DNA from: Inga oerstediana | Taxonomy: Eukaryota; Streptophyta; Magnoliopsida; Fabales; Fabaceae | DNA: 64,000 nucleotides | Direction: 5' to 3' | Assembly: GCA_963210345.1 (NCBI GenBank) | Contig: OY723402.1 | Coordinates: forward strand, 13,630,243 to 13,694,242 | Shown: positions 33,230-43,273 of the stretch, one piece after another | How positions within the stretch are numbered: position 1 is the stretch's first letter | How the letters are laid out: each line of letters starts with the position of its first letter | Made by a program: the position numbers and the translations under genes | Notes under the pieces: generated by a model | What the model was told of the DNA's origin: nothing | The model's input: the letters and a program-made list of their open reading frames with translations, nothing else | Databases searched by the model: none

Positions 33230-36200
33230 ATGATTATTATGTCTTGGAATACCCGAGGTGCCGGTGGTGCCTCTTTTAACAGATTACTGAGTGATGTTGT
33301 TGTCAGACATGGTGTTAATTTCTTTGCTTTGTTAGAGCCTAGACAACATGGGATAAAAGCCAAGCTCATTGCAAGGAAATTGGGATGGACGAATATGCAC
33401 ATTGTAGAAGCTCGAGGATTTAGTGGAGGTATATGGTTATTCTGGGATTCTACGTATCATTTTTCGGTGACTTGTTATGGTGATTAATTTGTTCATGGTA
33501 TGGTTAATAAAAGCACTAGTGTAGAGTGGTCTCTTACTGTGGTCTATGGGAATCCAAATATGGTTATTAGACGCCAGCTTTGGCCCATTCTTGAGGGTAT
33601 TCAACAATCGATTGTTGGAGGCTGGGTGGTGATTGGAGATTTTAATGCTGTTTTATGCCCTGAGGAGCGCTGGAGTAAGAAACATAGGGAGAATACAGGT
33701 ATTGATAGGTCCTTCCGAAATTGGTTATTGGGTAGCGAGTTACTTGATATTGGTTTTAGTGGTCCTCGATTTACTTGGGGTAATTCAATTACCCAAAGCA
33801 GAATTGATAGGGCCTTGGTGAATAATTGTTGGTTTACAGAGAATCCGAATGCAACTGTGACACACTTGCCTAAATATAAGTCCGATCATTGTCCAGTGCT
33901 TCTTGATACTGAATCTCATGTTCTTACTGCAAGGAATCGAAGGCCTTTTAGATTTTTTGCACCCTGGGTTATGCATGAAGATTTCAAGAGTTTTGTGCAG
34001 CGTCACTGGGAGGTGGGGGACGACTAGCGCAGTTCCGTTGATCAGTTCATGGAGGATTTGAAGTTATGGAATAAGGAAGTTTTCGGTAACATCTTCTATA
34101 TAAAAGAAAGTTTATATCGTCGATTAGATGGGATTAATGCAAAGATAGCTTTGGTTGGTATCTCCGAATCTCTTGAAAAGTTACGAGGGGAACTCTGGGG
34201 CGAGCTGGAGAAACTATTGATACAGGAAGAAGTCATGTGGCTGCAATATTCTCGAGTTAACTGGTATGTGGATGGGGATCGTAATACCAAATATTTCCAT
34301 TCAGTGGCTAACAACAGACGTAGAAGGAATAAAATAGAGGCTTTAAAGCTTGACTCTGGGGAGTGGACATATGATGAGGCTGAAATTATGAAATTGGGAA
34401 GCCAGTTCTTTGAAAATTTATATACGGAGACCCAGATATATAGTGGATCTTTGGTTTTTGGATGCACTTATCCTGATATTGATGACGTAAATATGCATAC
34501 TCTGGGGAGATCGATTGAAGATCACGAGATTAGACGAGCTTTGTTTGATATGGGGCCTCTGAAAGCACCAGGACCAGACGGTTTCAACCCGTTATTTTAT
34601 CAGAGCCAATGGGAAACGGTGGGACCGTCAGTGATTGACTTAGTTAAACAAGTATTTAATGATCCAATGTGGATACGACAAATCAATGCCACTCAAATTG
34701 TACTCATACCGAAAGTGGAACATCCTGAGACAATTAAAGATTTCCGTCCCATAAGTCTTTGTAATGTTGTGTACAAAATAGTTACGAAGGCTATATCAAA
34801 TAGACTTAATGCAGTCATGCCTTTAGTGATAGCCCCGAATCAGTGCAGCTTTGTGAAAGAGCGCCAGAGCTCGGACAATATTATCCTAGTTCAGGAGATC
34901 ATTCACTCTATGAAGTCCTTAAAGAAGAAAAAGGGTTTTATGGCCATTAAGATCGATTTGGAGAAAGCTTATGACCGGGTCAGATGGAGTTTTATTTCTG
35001 ACTGCTTAAGAGAGCTAAAGATCCCTGATTATCTTCTTAGAGTTATTCAAGCTTGTATCTCAACATCTCAAATGCAAATCAATTGGAACGGAAAAGTTAC
35101 TAATATGTTTTGCCCTTCCCGTGGAGTTCGACAGGGTGACCCAATATCGCCGTATCTTTTTGTTATAATGATGGAAAGGTTGGGGCATCTCATCCAAACA
35201 GCGGTAGATGAGGGTGACTGGAAACCTTTTAGGCTCTCCAAAAGAGGTACTCCTGTCTCTCATATTTTTTTCGCTGATGATCTCATTTTGTTTGCAGAAG
35301 CAGATCTTGATCACGCAGGGGTTGTGAAGGCCGTCCTAGATGACTTCTGCGACATTTTGGGCCAGAAAGTGAATCCTGGAAAGTCACGTATTTACTTCTC
35401 TAGAAATGTGAATCATATCAGGAGCAAAGAAATCAGTGAGTTTTTAAATTTTACTCCGACGTCAAATTTGGGAAAATACCTGAGAATGCCTATATTACAT
35501 GAACGGAGCTCAAAGGCAACGTATAATTTTCTCCTGAATAAGATGGATGCTCGTCTGGCGAATTGGAAGTCCAACATGCTATCGATGGCAGCTAGGCATA
35601 CTCTAGTGTCCTCTGTAATGTCAGCTATGCCATCTTATGCTATGCAAACAGTGCCTCTACCTTTGGGAACTTGTGATGAAATTGACAAAAGATGTCGTAA
35701 TTTCCTCTAGGGTAGTAGCTCAGTTTGTAGAAAACCCCATCTGGTCTCCTGGGACTTGGTGTGTGTACATAAAGAAAATGGAGGCCTTGGTCTCAGGAAA
35801 GCTCATCACCAGAACCAGGCATTCATGATGAAGCTTGGATGGAATATGATTATTAGACAAGACTCACTCTGGGTCAGGTTTTTACGTGAAAAGTATAAAG
35901 CCGGCAATGATATTATTCCTAAAATTGAAAAGCGTCGGTCGGAGTCAAGCACGTAGAGGGGTATTCGTAACAATTGGGAGAAGGTCAATGATAGTATTAC
36001 ATGGAGAGTAGCAAATGGAGAGAATATTTCTTTCTGGAATGATGTATGGGTGCCACATTTGGATAAGCTTCAGAATTTAGTAACTCGAGAATTGCCTAGA
36101 GATGCTTCTGTATGGAGAGTAGCTGACTGCATCACTCCCTCCGGACAGTGGGATATGAGTAAGTTTGATCACCTACTCCCAGGACATGTATGTACCACTA

Positions 36201-37323
36201 TCAGAAGGGTTAATATCCGTCAACTAAATGGGGAGGACTTCCCAGCATGGAGATGGTCTTCTGATGGAAATTTCTCTATTAGTTCTGCTTACAAATTCAT
36301 GGTGGGTATTCTACAGGCTCACACTAAATACCGATGGAAATGTGTTTGGAAATGAAGGTTCCTCAAAGGTATCGTACTTTCTTGTGGCTATGCTTTCATG
36401 GTCGTTTAATGACGAACATGGAACGGTTTCATCGTGGTAGTCATCCGACGGGTAATTGTAAAGTATGCCATAATGCACGTGAGTCAATACTCCACGTGCT
36501 ACGGGATTGTCCGACCATTTCTGAATTCTGGAATAGTTTCTTATCGCCGGGTTGGCGGGATCTATTTTTTGGCATATTGGATAGAAATGACTGGCTTGCA
36601 TGGTGTATGGAGAGAAAGGAGGTTGTACAGGGTTTCGAATTTCGTTTTTGGTTTACCGTCTTATGCAGATATATATGGTTGGCTCGTAATGATCGATGTT
36701 TTAATAACAATACTTGGAGTACAAATGCCATTTTAGCCTGTGCTCGTGCATGCTTAACATGGGGTAATAAAAGCCTGTGTAAAAACCATATTGAGAAAGA
36801 GAGTTGTACACTTTGGAAAACACCTCCGCCTGGGTGGGTGAAGATTAATACTGATGGATCCAGGAGTGACAACTTAGGGATGTGCACTTGTGGTGGTGTA
36901 CTGCGAGATCAAAATGGTGAGTTTTTGCTGGGGTTTATGTACCGAATTGGCCAAGGGACGGTGGTCTCTGCAGAAGCTTGGGGTGTATTGTGGGGTCTTA
37001 AAATTTCCTAGGATAGAGGATACAGACAAATCTTGATTGAAAGTGATTGTAGTGAAGTTATGAAACTTATTCAATCAACGATGTCTCAAGAACATCCAGA
37101 TTTTCATCTTATCATGGAGATTCGAGCGTTGATGGATCGTGACTGAGAAGTTGAAATGTTACATTGTAATCGAGATGCCAATACAGTTGCAGACGCTATG
37201 GCAAAGGAAGCTTGGAATATGCCGATAGATCTCCATATCACTGAATCGCCTCCGTTTGTAATTACGAGCTTATTACTTACTGATCATTATAGCTCAAGAT
37301 CTTATGTTGACTCAGGAGGATAG
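33230..37323 (+). pseudogene. LINE ORF2: APE endonuclease - reverse transcriptase - RNase H, broken
   Basis: One long frame starts at ATG 33230. The AP-endonuclease domain has WNTRGAGG, GDFNAVL, RIDRAL and KYKSDHCPVLL (33240-33910). The reverse transcriptase domain has FRPISLCNVVYKI and the catalytic FADDLILFAEA (about 34740-35310). The connector and zf-RVT-like part runs to about 36560. The RNase H has INTDGS and a late ESDC motif (36840-37200). The frame is cut by TAA 33485, TAG 34025, TAG 35708, TAG 35954, TGA 36353 with a frame change, TAG 37009 and TGA 37144, and ends at TAG 37321. At four of these, the conserved residue expected is Trp. The catalytic FADD and endonuclease SDH remain visible, but no complete protein can be made. 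Confidence 0.93.
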
Positions 37324-37381
37324 CTTCTGAAGTGTTTTGTAGTTTTTTCATGTACTATCAAAAAAAAAAAAGATTACAGGT

Positions 37382-37900
37382 TGGGAACCAGTTTCACTAC
37401 TCATTGTAATGATGAGCATAATAGTACTCATTGCTATGGTGAGATCCACACCATTCATATACAATTTCAATGTTTAAATATGAAATTTTCAACTAATAAA
37501 TTTTAAATAAAAAATTATTATTTAAAAAAATAACATTTTTTTTTGATAAAAAAACTGACAGTCAAGGGATTTACAGAAAAAATAAAAACTTAAATCTAAA
37601 ATATTCAAATTATATCTAGATAATACATATTGGCAATTAGCTTTTACCATATATTTGGATGGAGAAAATTTAAGGGATACAAAATACTGGGAGCTAAAGC
37701 TTCTAAAAATGGTAAATTTTTTGTCATTTTTAAAAATTTTCTTTCATAATATTTCCTCTCGATCCTCTATTTTCTCCTCATTTTTCTTTTCATCCAAATA
37801 TAACCTCAGTGATTATCATTTTGCTTGCCAAAACTTGTGCTACAAGGTTGACATTAAAATCTAAAATTCAATTTAATGCAGGGATTTATTTCCCTTTTTA
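37382..37900. other. AT-rich spacer, no gene
   Basis: No ORF of note. Contains poly(A)/poly(T) runs around 37500-37550. Confidence 0.4.
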
Positions 37901-38030
37901 GTGTTTGTTTGGATTAGCGGTGAAAATTGTTTTACCGATGTGATTTAAGTATACGAGGTAAATATGTGAAAGAAATTTTACCTCAACTTATGTGAACATG
38001 TATTTTAAACCCTAACTCAAACAGGGTCTT
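37901..38030. repeat. Small MITE-like repeat upstream of the aldolase gene
   Basis: Begins GTGTTTGTTTGGATTAG and ends AACTCAAACAGGGTCTT, imperfect inverted ends. Its interior closely resembles 48851-48982 (GATTTA, GAGGTAAAT/GAGATAAGT, GAAAGAAATTTTA, TGTGAACATG/CGTGAACGTG). It is one of several dispersed copies in this window. Confidence 0.55.
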
Positions 38031-38212
38031 AGGCAGGGGCCCGCATTTCTTGGCGGTGCTTGGACCATTTATGCATCTGGGCTCGATTCACGGGCCTTGT
38101 GAGCCTTTAGCCCACAGGACCGCGAATTCCAGACTTGAAACCGCCTTTGCTTTCCACGGCAGTCCACGGTATGTATGCTTGCCTCCCAATGAGATCGATG
38201 CTTTTATAAGGG

Positions 38213-38218
38213 TCATTT
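38213..38218 (+). promoter_or_regulatory. Candidate TATA box of the aldolase gene
   Basis: TTATAA within CTTTTATAAGG lies 84 bp upstream of the start codon. A transcription start about 30 bp further on would give a 5' UTR of about 60 nt. The downstream leader is pyrimidine-rich, as is usual for highly expressed plant genes. Positional inference only. Confidence 0.4.
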
Positions 38219-38301
38219 CATCAACCCCTGTCTCTGTATGTCGCCAAAATCCTAATCTCCCTGCTGTTCCATATAGCTCCATTGTCCCGGCCCTTCCGAT
38301 C

Positions 38302-40332
38302 ATGTCTCACTTCAAGTCCAAGTTCCATGGTAATTTTACTCTCTACCTTTACTTGATGCCGTTTATCTTCCATTTTTCAGCTGGTTGAAGTTTTATGCAT
38401 ACTGTGTTTCATCTTCACTGGTTTTTGCGGCTCATACTTGAATGAGTTCGTTTTTGTTATAATCGGATTAAAGCAAGAACTATACGAGTCTCCAATCTTA
38501 TTGATTTTGATATTCATATGTCGTGATTTTGTGTTTTCTTGCGCACATGATTTTTTAGTTTTCCCCCGTTCTCTGTTTAATCCCTTTTGCATGCATGGTC
38601 TGATCCAGAACCTGGAACCTTTAGTTGAAAGTTCCTTTTAATTTTCTTTCTTTTTATCTGTTGTAACAGTTATCTACCAGGAAGCTTTTGTTTGGTTATA
38701 AGTATCTATTTTCTTGGGCTTCAATCAGTGTTTCTCGCACCCCTATCTTTCTTCCTTTCTTAAAAAATTATTTTTTATGGGACCTTGATTTGGGTTGTTC
38801 GAGTTGGTATGGCTTTTCTGTATTTTTATGATCGGCTATGCTGGCAACGCTATCTGGCCGTGATTTATTCGTAGAACTTGTGGGTTTATTTGGTGTTTCG
38901 CCCCTGTTTTTCATGTGATTTATTCCTAGAACTTAATGGAAATAATTTTTTTCCCTGTTGGCATGACCCTGTTGCCGTTTGTTTGTTCCTAAGAAGTTCT
39001 GGTTTTAATTACGTGGCACCAAAGTTATTTTTGGGGGGTGTTTCCTATCGAAAATTTTAAGTCTCATACCAATCTGTGATATGCAGATGAGCTTATTGCC
39101 AATGCTGCCTACATTGGCACACCTGGAAAGGGTATTCTTGCTGCTGACGAGTCAACTGGAACAATTGGCAAGCGTCTAGCCAGTATCAATGTGGAGAACG
39201 TTGAATCAAACAGGCGTGCTCTTCGCGAGCTCCTCTTCACAACTCCTGGAGCCCTCCAGTATCTAAGTGGAGTTATTCTCTTCGAGGAAACCCTTTACCA
39301 GAAGACGGCCGCAGGTATCATCAACAGTTTTGATTGCTTGTATCTTACTTTGTTAATGATTTTGATGATTTATTGGCTATGTATATGCACTTCATAGCTT
39401 GGTTTGTTTAGGTCCGTAGTTTTCCTTTTGTTGATGTGGTTCTTTATTGGTATGCCTTGGATGTAAATTGATGTCTATACTTGCATTGACATTATTTATG
39501 GACTTCTTCAGGCAAGCCCTTTGTGGAGGAGTTGAAGGAAGGCGGTGTGCTTCCGGGCATCAAGGTTGACAAAGGCACCGTTGAGCTTGCTGGAACTAAT
39601 GGAGAAACCACCACTCAAGGTCTTGATGGCCTTGCTCAGCGTTGCCAGAAATATTATGAAGCCGGTGCGCGGTTTGCCAAGTGGCGGGCTGTGCTCAAAA
39701 TTGGCCTGACCGAGCCATCTGAGCTAGCTATTCATGAAAATGCATATGGATTGGCGAGATATGCTTCCATATGCCAAGAGAATGGATTGGTTCCTATTGT
39801 TGAACCTGAGATCCTTGTGGATGGAAATCATGACATCAACAAGTGTGCTGCAGTGACTGAACGTGTGCTTGCTGCATGCTACAAGGCTTTAAATGATCAC
39901 CATGTACTGCTTGAAGGAACACTTTTGAAGCCAAACATGGTGACCCCTGGATCAGAATCCCCAAAAGTTTCCCCCGAGGTTATTGCCGAGCACACTGTTA
40001 GAGCTCTGCAGCGTACCGTACCTGTGGCTGTCCCTGCTGTGGTTTTCTTGTCCGGTGGGCAGAGTGAGGAGGAGGCAACTCTCAACCTCAATGCCATGAA
40101 CAAGTTCAAGGGGAAGAAGCCGTGGTCTCTTTCATTCTCTTTCGGAAGGGCTCTTCAGCAGAGCACACTCAAGGCATGGTCTGGAAAGGAGGAAAACGTA
40201 AAGAAAGCTCAAGAAGCCTTCCGGACAAGGGCCAAGGCCAATTCAGAGGCAACACTAGGAACCTACAAGGGTGATGCAAAGCTTGGTGAAGGTGCCGCCG
40301 AGAGCCTCCATGTGAAGGACTACAAGTACTGA
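38302..40332 (+). CDS. FBA: Cytosolic class I fructose-bisphosphate aldolase, 358 aa
   Basis: Three exons: 38302-38329, 39087-39314 and 39512-40332, all with GT-AG borders, giving 1077 nt including the stop. The length of 358 residues is exactly that of plant cytosolic aldolases, and there is no plastid transit peptide (it starts MSHFKSKFHDELIANAAYIG). The enzyme cleaves fructose 1,6-bisphosphate to dihydroxyacetone phosphate and glyceraldehyde 3-phosphate (and the reverse) in glycolysis, gluconeogenesis and sucrose synthesis. The Schiff-base lysine is K225 in EGTLLKPNMV; a second active-site lysine is K142 in ARFAKWRAV. The C-terminus ends KDYKY with the conserved terminal Tyr. The 757-bp first intron after codon 9 is the position usual in plant cytosolic FBA genes and may act as an expression-enhancing leader intron. 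All key residues are intact, so it should be functional. Confidence 0.97.
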
Positions 40333-40421
40333 TCACCGTCAGAGTCGAGAGAAATCGGCCATGACGATCCAAGTTCGTCGAGCTAGAGATATCGATGAAG
40401 ATTATGGTTGGACTGCTGCTG

Positions 40422-40427
40422 AATAAA
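40422..40427 (+). terminator. Polyadenylation signal of the aldolase gene
   Basis: AATAAA lies 90 bp downstream of the stop codon and is followed by a T-rich stretch (TTTTTTGTGGGTCTTTTCTTTTT), as in plant 3' ends. Confidence 0.6.
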
Positions 40428-40432
40428 TGATC

Positions 40433-40800
40433 GTTTTTTGTGGGTCTTTTCTTTTTCTCTAGTGTTTTCTGTGCTCATGTCAGTTCCTGTGTACTTACTA
40501 AGTTTGTAATTTACTAGTTTGTGTCAAACCGTTGCAGAAAGACGTCGTTGCTTATCTATAAAGAGCCTGATTGAGTGTGTTTGTTTCAGTGTTTGGTGTC
40601 CATTTAAGTCCGATTAGGTCCCCATAAGTCAGATATTGACTTAAAACAAAAATTCCTTGCGTTTGGTTGGACGATCAGTAAGTGACATTTCAGTTGCTTT
40701 TAAGTAATTTTTAAATAAGTTTTGGGGTGTTGCTTTTTTTTTTATTGTATTGAATCAGTAGGTAGGATATTACCGTTAAAGCCATTAATGCCGACCTAAT
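40433..40800. other. Aldolase 3' flank and spacer
   Basis: Presumed end of the aldolase transcript followed by unstructured sequence. The stretch about 40600-40700 (GTCCATTTAAGTCCGATTAGG, then AGTCAGATATTGACTTAAAAC) has the look of a small transposon end, but no partner was found. Confidence 0.35.
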
Positions 40801-41640
40801 TATTAATTTCTCTCTCTCCTCCTTCTCGTCTCCTGTGCTCTCCTCATTTCATTTCTTCTTCGTGCGTCTCCTTTCCTCCTCACAGTGCCGATCTTGCCAC
40901 TCTCGGCAGGCAGGTAATCGAGCTCCAGTTGGGTCCTGTGGTTCTCTCCACTGAAGTGTTTGCTTGTCCTGTTGTCTTCGGCGGTGGCGGTCAAAGCGGC
41001 GTTCGGTGTCAGTGGCCATTAGGCTTAAGGTCAAGGTGCTAGCGTTGGAGTCCGACAGAGTTGTGTCGAGTCCGGTGGGAAACCAACGGAAAGTGACGGT
41101 GGCCGATCTGTGAGTTCGAAACCGGATTTGGGTGAGTTTGGTCTGCAAGGTTTCGAGCTTCTAAGCTACGCCAGTGCGATCCCGAATAGCGATCTACGGT
41201 TGAAGGTGGTGTGGTGGTGGATTTGCTCAGTCGCAGTGATCTGTGCACATTGTCAGGGTGTTGAGGTATGTTAGCTCTGCCTTTGTCCATGTTCAACGAG
41301 CAACTCATGGTTGCTCTGCTTTTCTCCAATTTGTGATCTGATCTGTGGTGTGGGTGCATCAATGTTGTGTGTTTGCTTGTTTTGGGTGGTTTCGAGTGTC
41401 TCTGTGGTTGTGTTCTTCGTTGTTTTTGCACTGGTTCGTGGTGTGTTCTTTTCCTTTGCTTCGTGTGGAGTATTCCGGCATTCTATTGAAAGTTATGAAT
41501 TCAAACTTTGTCTTGATTTTTTATGTATGTGTGTTTGTTTGTTTTCCTTTCTGTTTCTTTAGATGTAGGAAAATGTAATTAGTTTGAAGTTTCTGTGTAA
41601 TCAATGTACATTAGGAGGAGGAGGAGGAGGAGGAAGAACG
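40801..41640. other. GC-rich island of unknown nature between the aldolase and NAC genes
   Basis: Noticeably GC- and CpG-richer than the flanks, with CTCTCTCTCCTCC leader-like sequence at 40810-40850, a (GGA)n run at about 41613-41634, and TATA-rich sequence after it. ORFs of 99-130 codons on the minus strand and 77-83 codons on the plus strand have biased, low-complexity composition and no family resemblance. It could be a transcribed non-coding locus, a LINE 5' UTR fragment (its composition resembles 30780-31140) or an acquired fragment. Confidence 0.3.
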
Positions 41641-42325
41641 CCGTCCGTTTACAGACCCAATTTTGATGTATATATATATACACTTCATCTGCATCATCTC
41701 TCTGTCTTTGATTTGATTCTAAGCTCTTTGAAGTTTCTGAAGTGTTTTATCATAAATAGCAAGAAAGTGCAAAATTTGAAAAATTGTATACACAATTCTT
41801 TTTGAGTTTGTTGTTAAGCTCTTCCACATGATTACGAGCTGTAGAGAAAATTTTTGAATGAATCAATTTTTTTGTTGTTTTGTCCATAATGGGAATAAGC
41901 TTCTACCTTAGTGACGTTTTTTTTTTTTTGTCAAAATATCATACTTCATGTACTTAGGAGACCACGTATGCTGATCTTTCAAACGCTGACCATAAATCCG
42001 TTTGAAACTTGAACCAATTAATAATTTTTTTTGGGAATCGGCTGCTATTTTTGTCTTTAAAAGGTTTTGATAACGAGATATGCATTAAAACTTGGCTGCT
42101 ATTTATTTTAGAATTTAGAATTCCAGTTGTAAAAGTACGTTCATCTTAGATAGAAACAACCTGATTGAATTGATGTTGTAAAAGTACGTTCATATAATAC
42201 GAGACAAAACTCTTCTAACATATCTAACATATTTACCTCGTATGCCGTAAATCATGTTATAAAAGTAGCTTCTATTACTAATATAAAGGCATGACTGATG
42301 AATTATAACGTGATTTATTCAAGTT
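41641..42325. other. AT-rich spacer with MITE-like repeat fragments
   Basis: The segment 42170-42260 (GAGACAAAACTC then TTACCTCGTATGCCGTAAATCA) resembles 47098-47145 (GAGACAAAACTCC, then TTACCTCGTATATTATAAATCA). This is another copy of the small dispersed repeat. There is a TATATATATATACAC run at 41669-41683. No gene. Confidence 0.45.
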
Positions 42326-42410
42326 ATTATGCCACATCCTCTGAGAAGGTAGTTAGCGGCTTCTGGGCAATCAGTTACAACTTGGATCTTCCTGTACCCA
42401 CGAGACCAGT
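42326..42410 (-). pseudogene. RNase H-like LINE remnant
   Basis: On the minus strand a short reading YWSRGYRKIQVVTDC followed by PEAANYLLRGCGIIT matches the 'W-x-RG-x-x-x-I-x-V-x-(S/T)DC-x-EA' segment near the end of the RNase H domain of plant LINE ORF2. It is broken upstream by stops and frame changes and has no poly(A) tail in range. It is an isolated, old fragment in the NAC-aldolase interval. Confidence 0.55.
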
Positions 42411-43273
42411 ATTACTGAAGGCCATGGATGACCGTCCTTCAAAATTTTACCTCCGAGTTGCCATTTTGTAAATGAAATTGATTGGTACATAACAAGTTGT
42501 AGGTCTTTCAAAATAAAATTATTTAAATATCTTGAATATCATCATATTATGAATACGATCACAATCTCAGTAGGACCATATCAATTTCATTGCTATTCTA
42601 TATCACATTAAACATAAAATTATTTTCATACGAAGTTTGCTTAATTTTGTTAACCAAGTAATGGTTTAGCTTTGACGTGTTATCCAGTTCTAGTGTTTGT
42701 GATGCGCTTAACCTTTCCCCCTCTAGTCCTGGCCGGCTGAAATCTAGTCAGTTAGGCAATTCGGCTTTAATTAGATTGTCTAATGTAGTATATAATTAAC
42801 GGATCCTATTATGGATATCTAGACTTGCAAACCCTGTACTTCCAAACGGATCTCAGAAACTGAGAAACCAAGATGATGCGTTGTAAGAAAATCCTTTTTG
42901 ATGTTAATAGCTACCAATTTGGGAATATGGCGTCACATAAATTACTTTAAACAGCAAAATAGTGCAATTCTGCGGGGTTATTTCAAGCTTTTGAGCATAA
43001 GTCAGGCAAGAACAGAGATGGTCACAAGCCTCAAGAAGGCCAGGAAAAGAGTTGTAAGAGAGAGATACATAAGAAGCTAATATAACTTAAACTGAAGCTA
43101 TAGTACAGCTGCATACAAAGGAACAACAGCCTACATATGAACAGAGACAAGTAGTCATATAAACATCCAAACTAACACAGCCAACCTACATGCCTCTCTC
43201 CTCAAAGGGCCTTGCTAATTGTTATCCACCCAACAAAAATTTAAAATTGCAACGCGGCAAATTACCCAGCAGT
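42411..43273. other. Spacer and 3' flank of the NAC gene
   Basis: The part nearest 43273 is the presumed NAC 3' UTR (minus strand). A 60-codon plus-strand ORF at 42898-43080 is probably accidental. Nothing else recognised. Confidence 0.4.

Larger units (their letters stand above)
30743..37369 (+). mobile_element. Full-length L1-type LINE retrotransposon (6.6 kb), decayed
   Basis: A perfect 12-bp target duplication AAGATTACAGGT sits at 30731-30742 and 37370-37381. The right copy directly follows a short poly(A) tract (37360-37369). The element has a GC-rich 5' UTR (30743-31399), ORF1 (RNA-binding) and ORF2 (endonuclease, reverse transcriptase, RNase H). This order is that of plant L1-clade LINEs. 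ORF1 is almost intact while ORF2 has multiple stops and at least one frameshift, so it is no longer autonomous. The perfect target duplication together with multiple stops indicates moderate age. Confidence 0.95.

Noticed and set aside
38050..38388. 112-codon plus-strand ORF over the aldolase start
   Set aside because: It reads through the 5' UTR, exon 1 and intron 1 in a different frame from the aldolase; shadow of the real gene.
41039..41431. 130-codon minus-strand ORF in the GC-rich island
   Set aside because: Biased His/Arg/Ser/Thr composition, no motif, no splice partners; likely antisense of GC-rich non-coding DNA.
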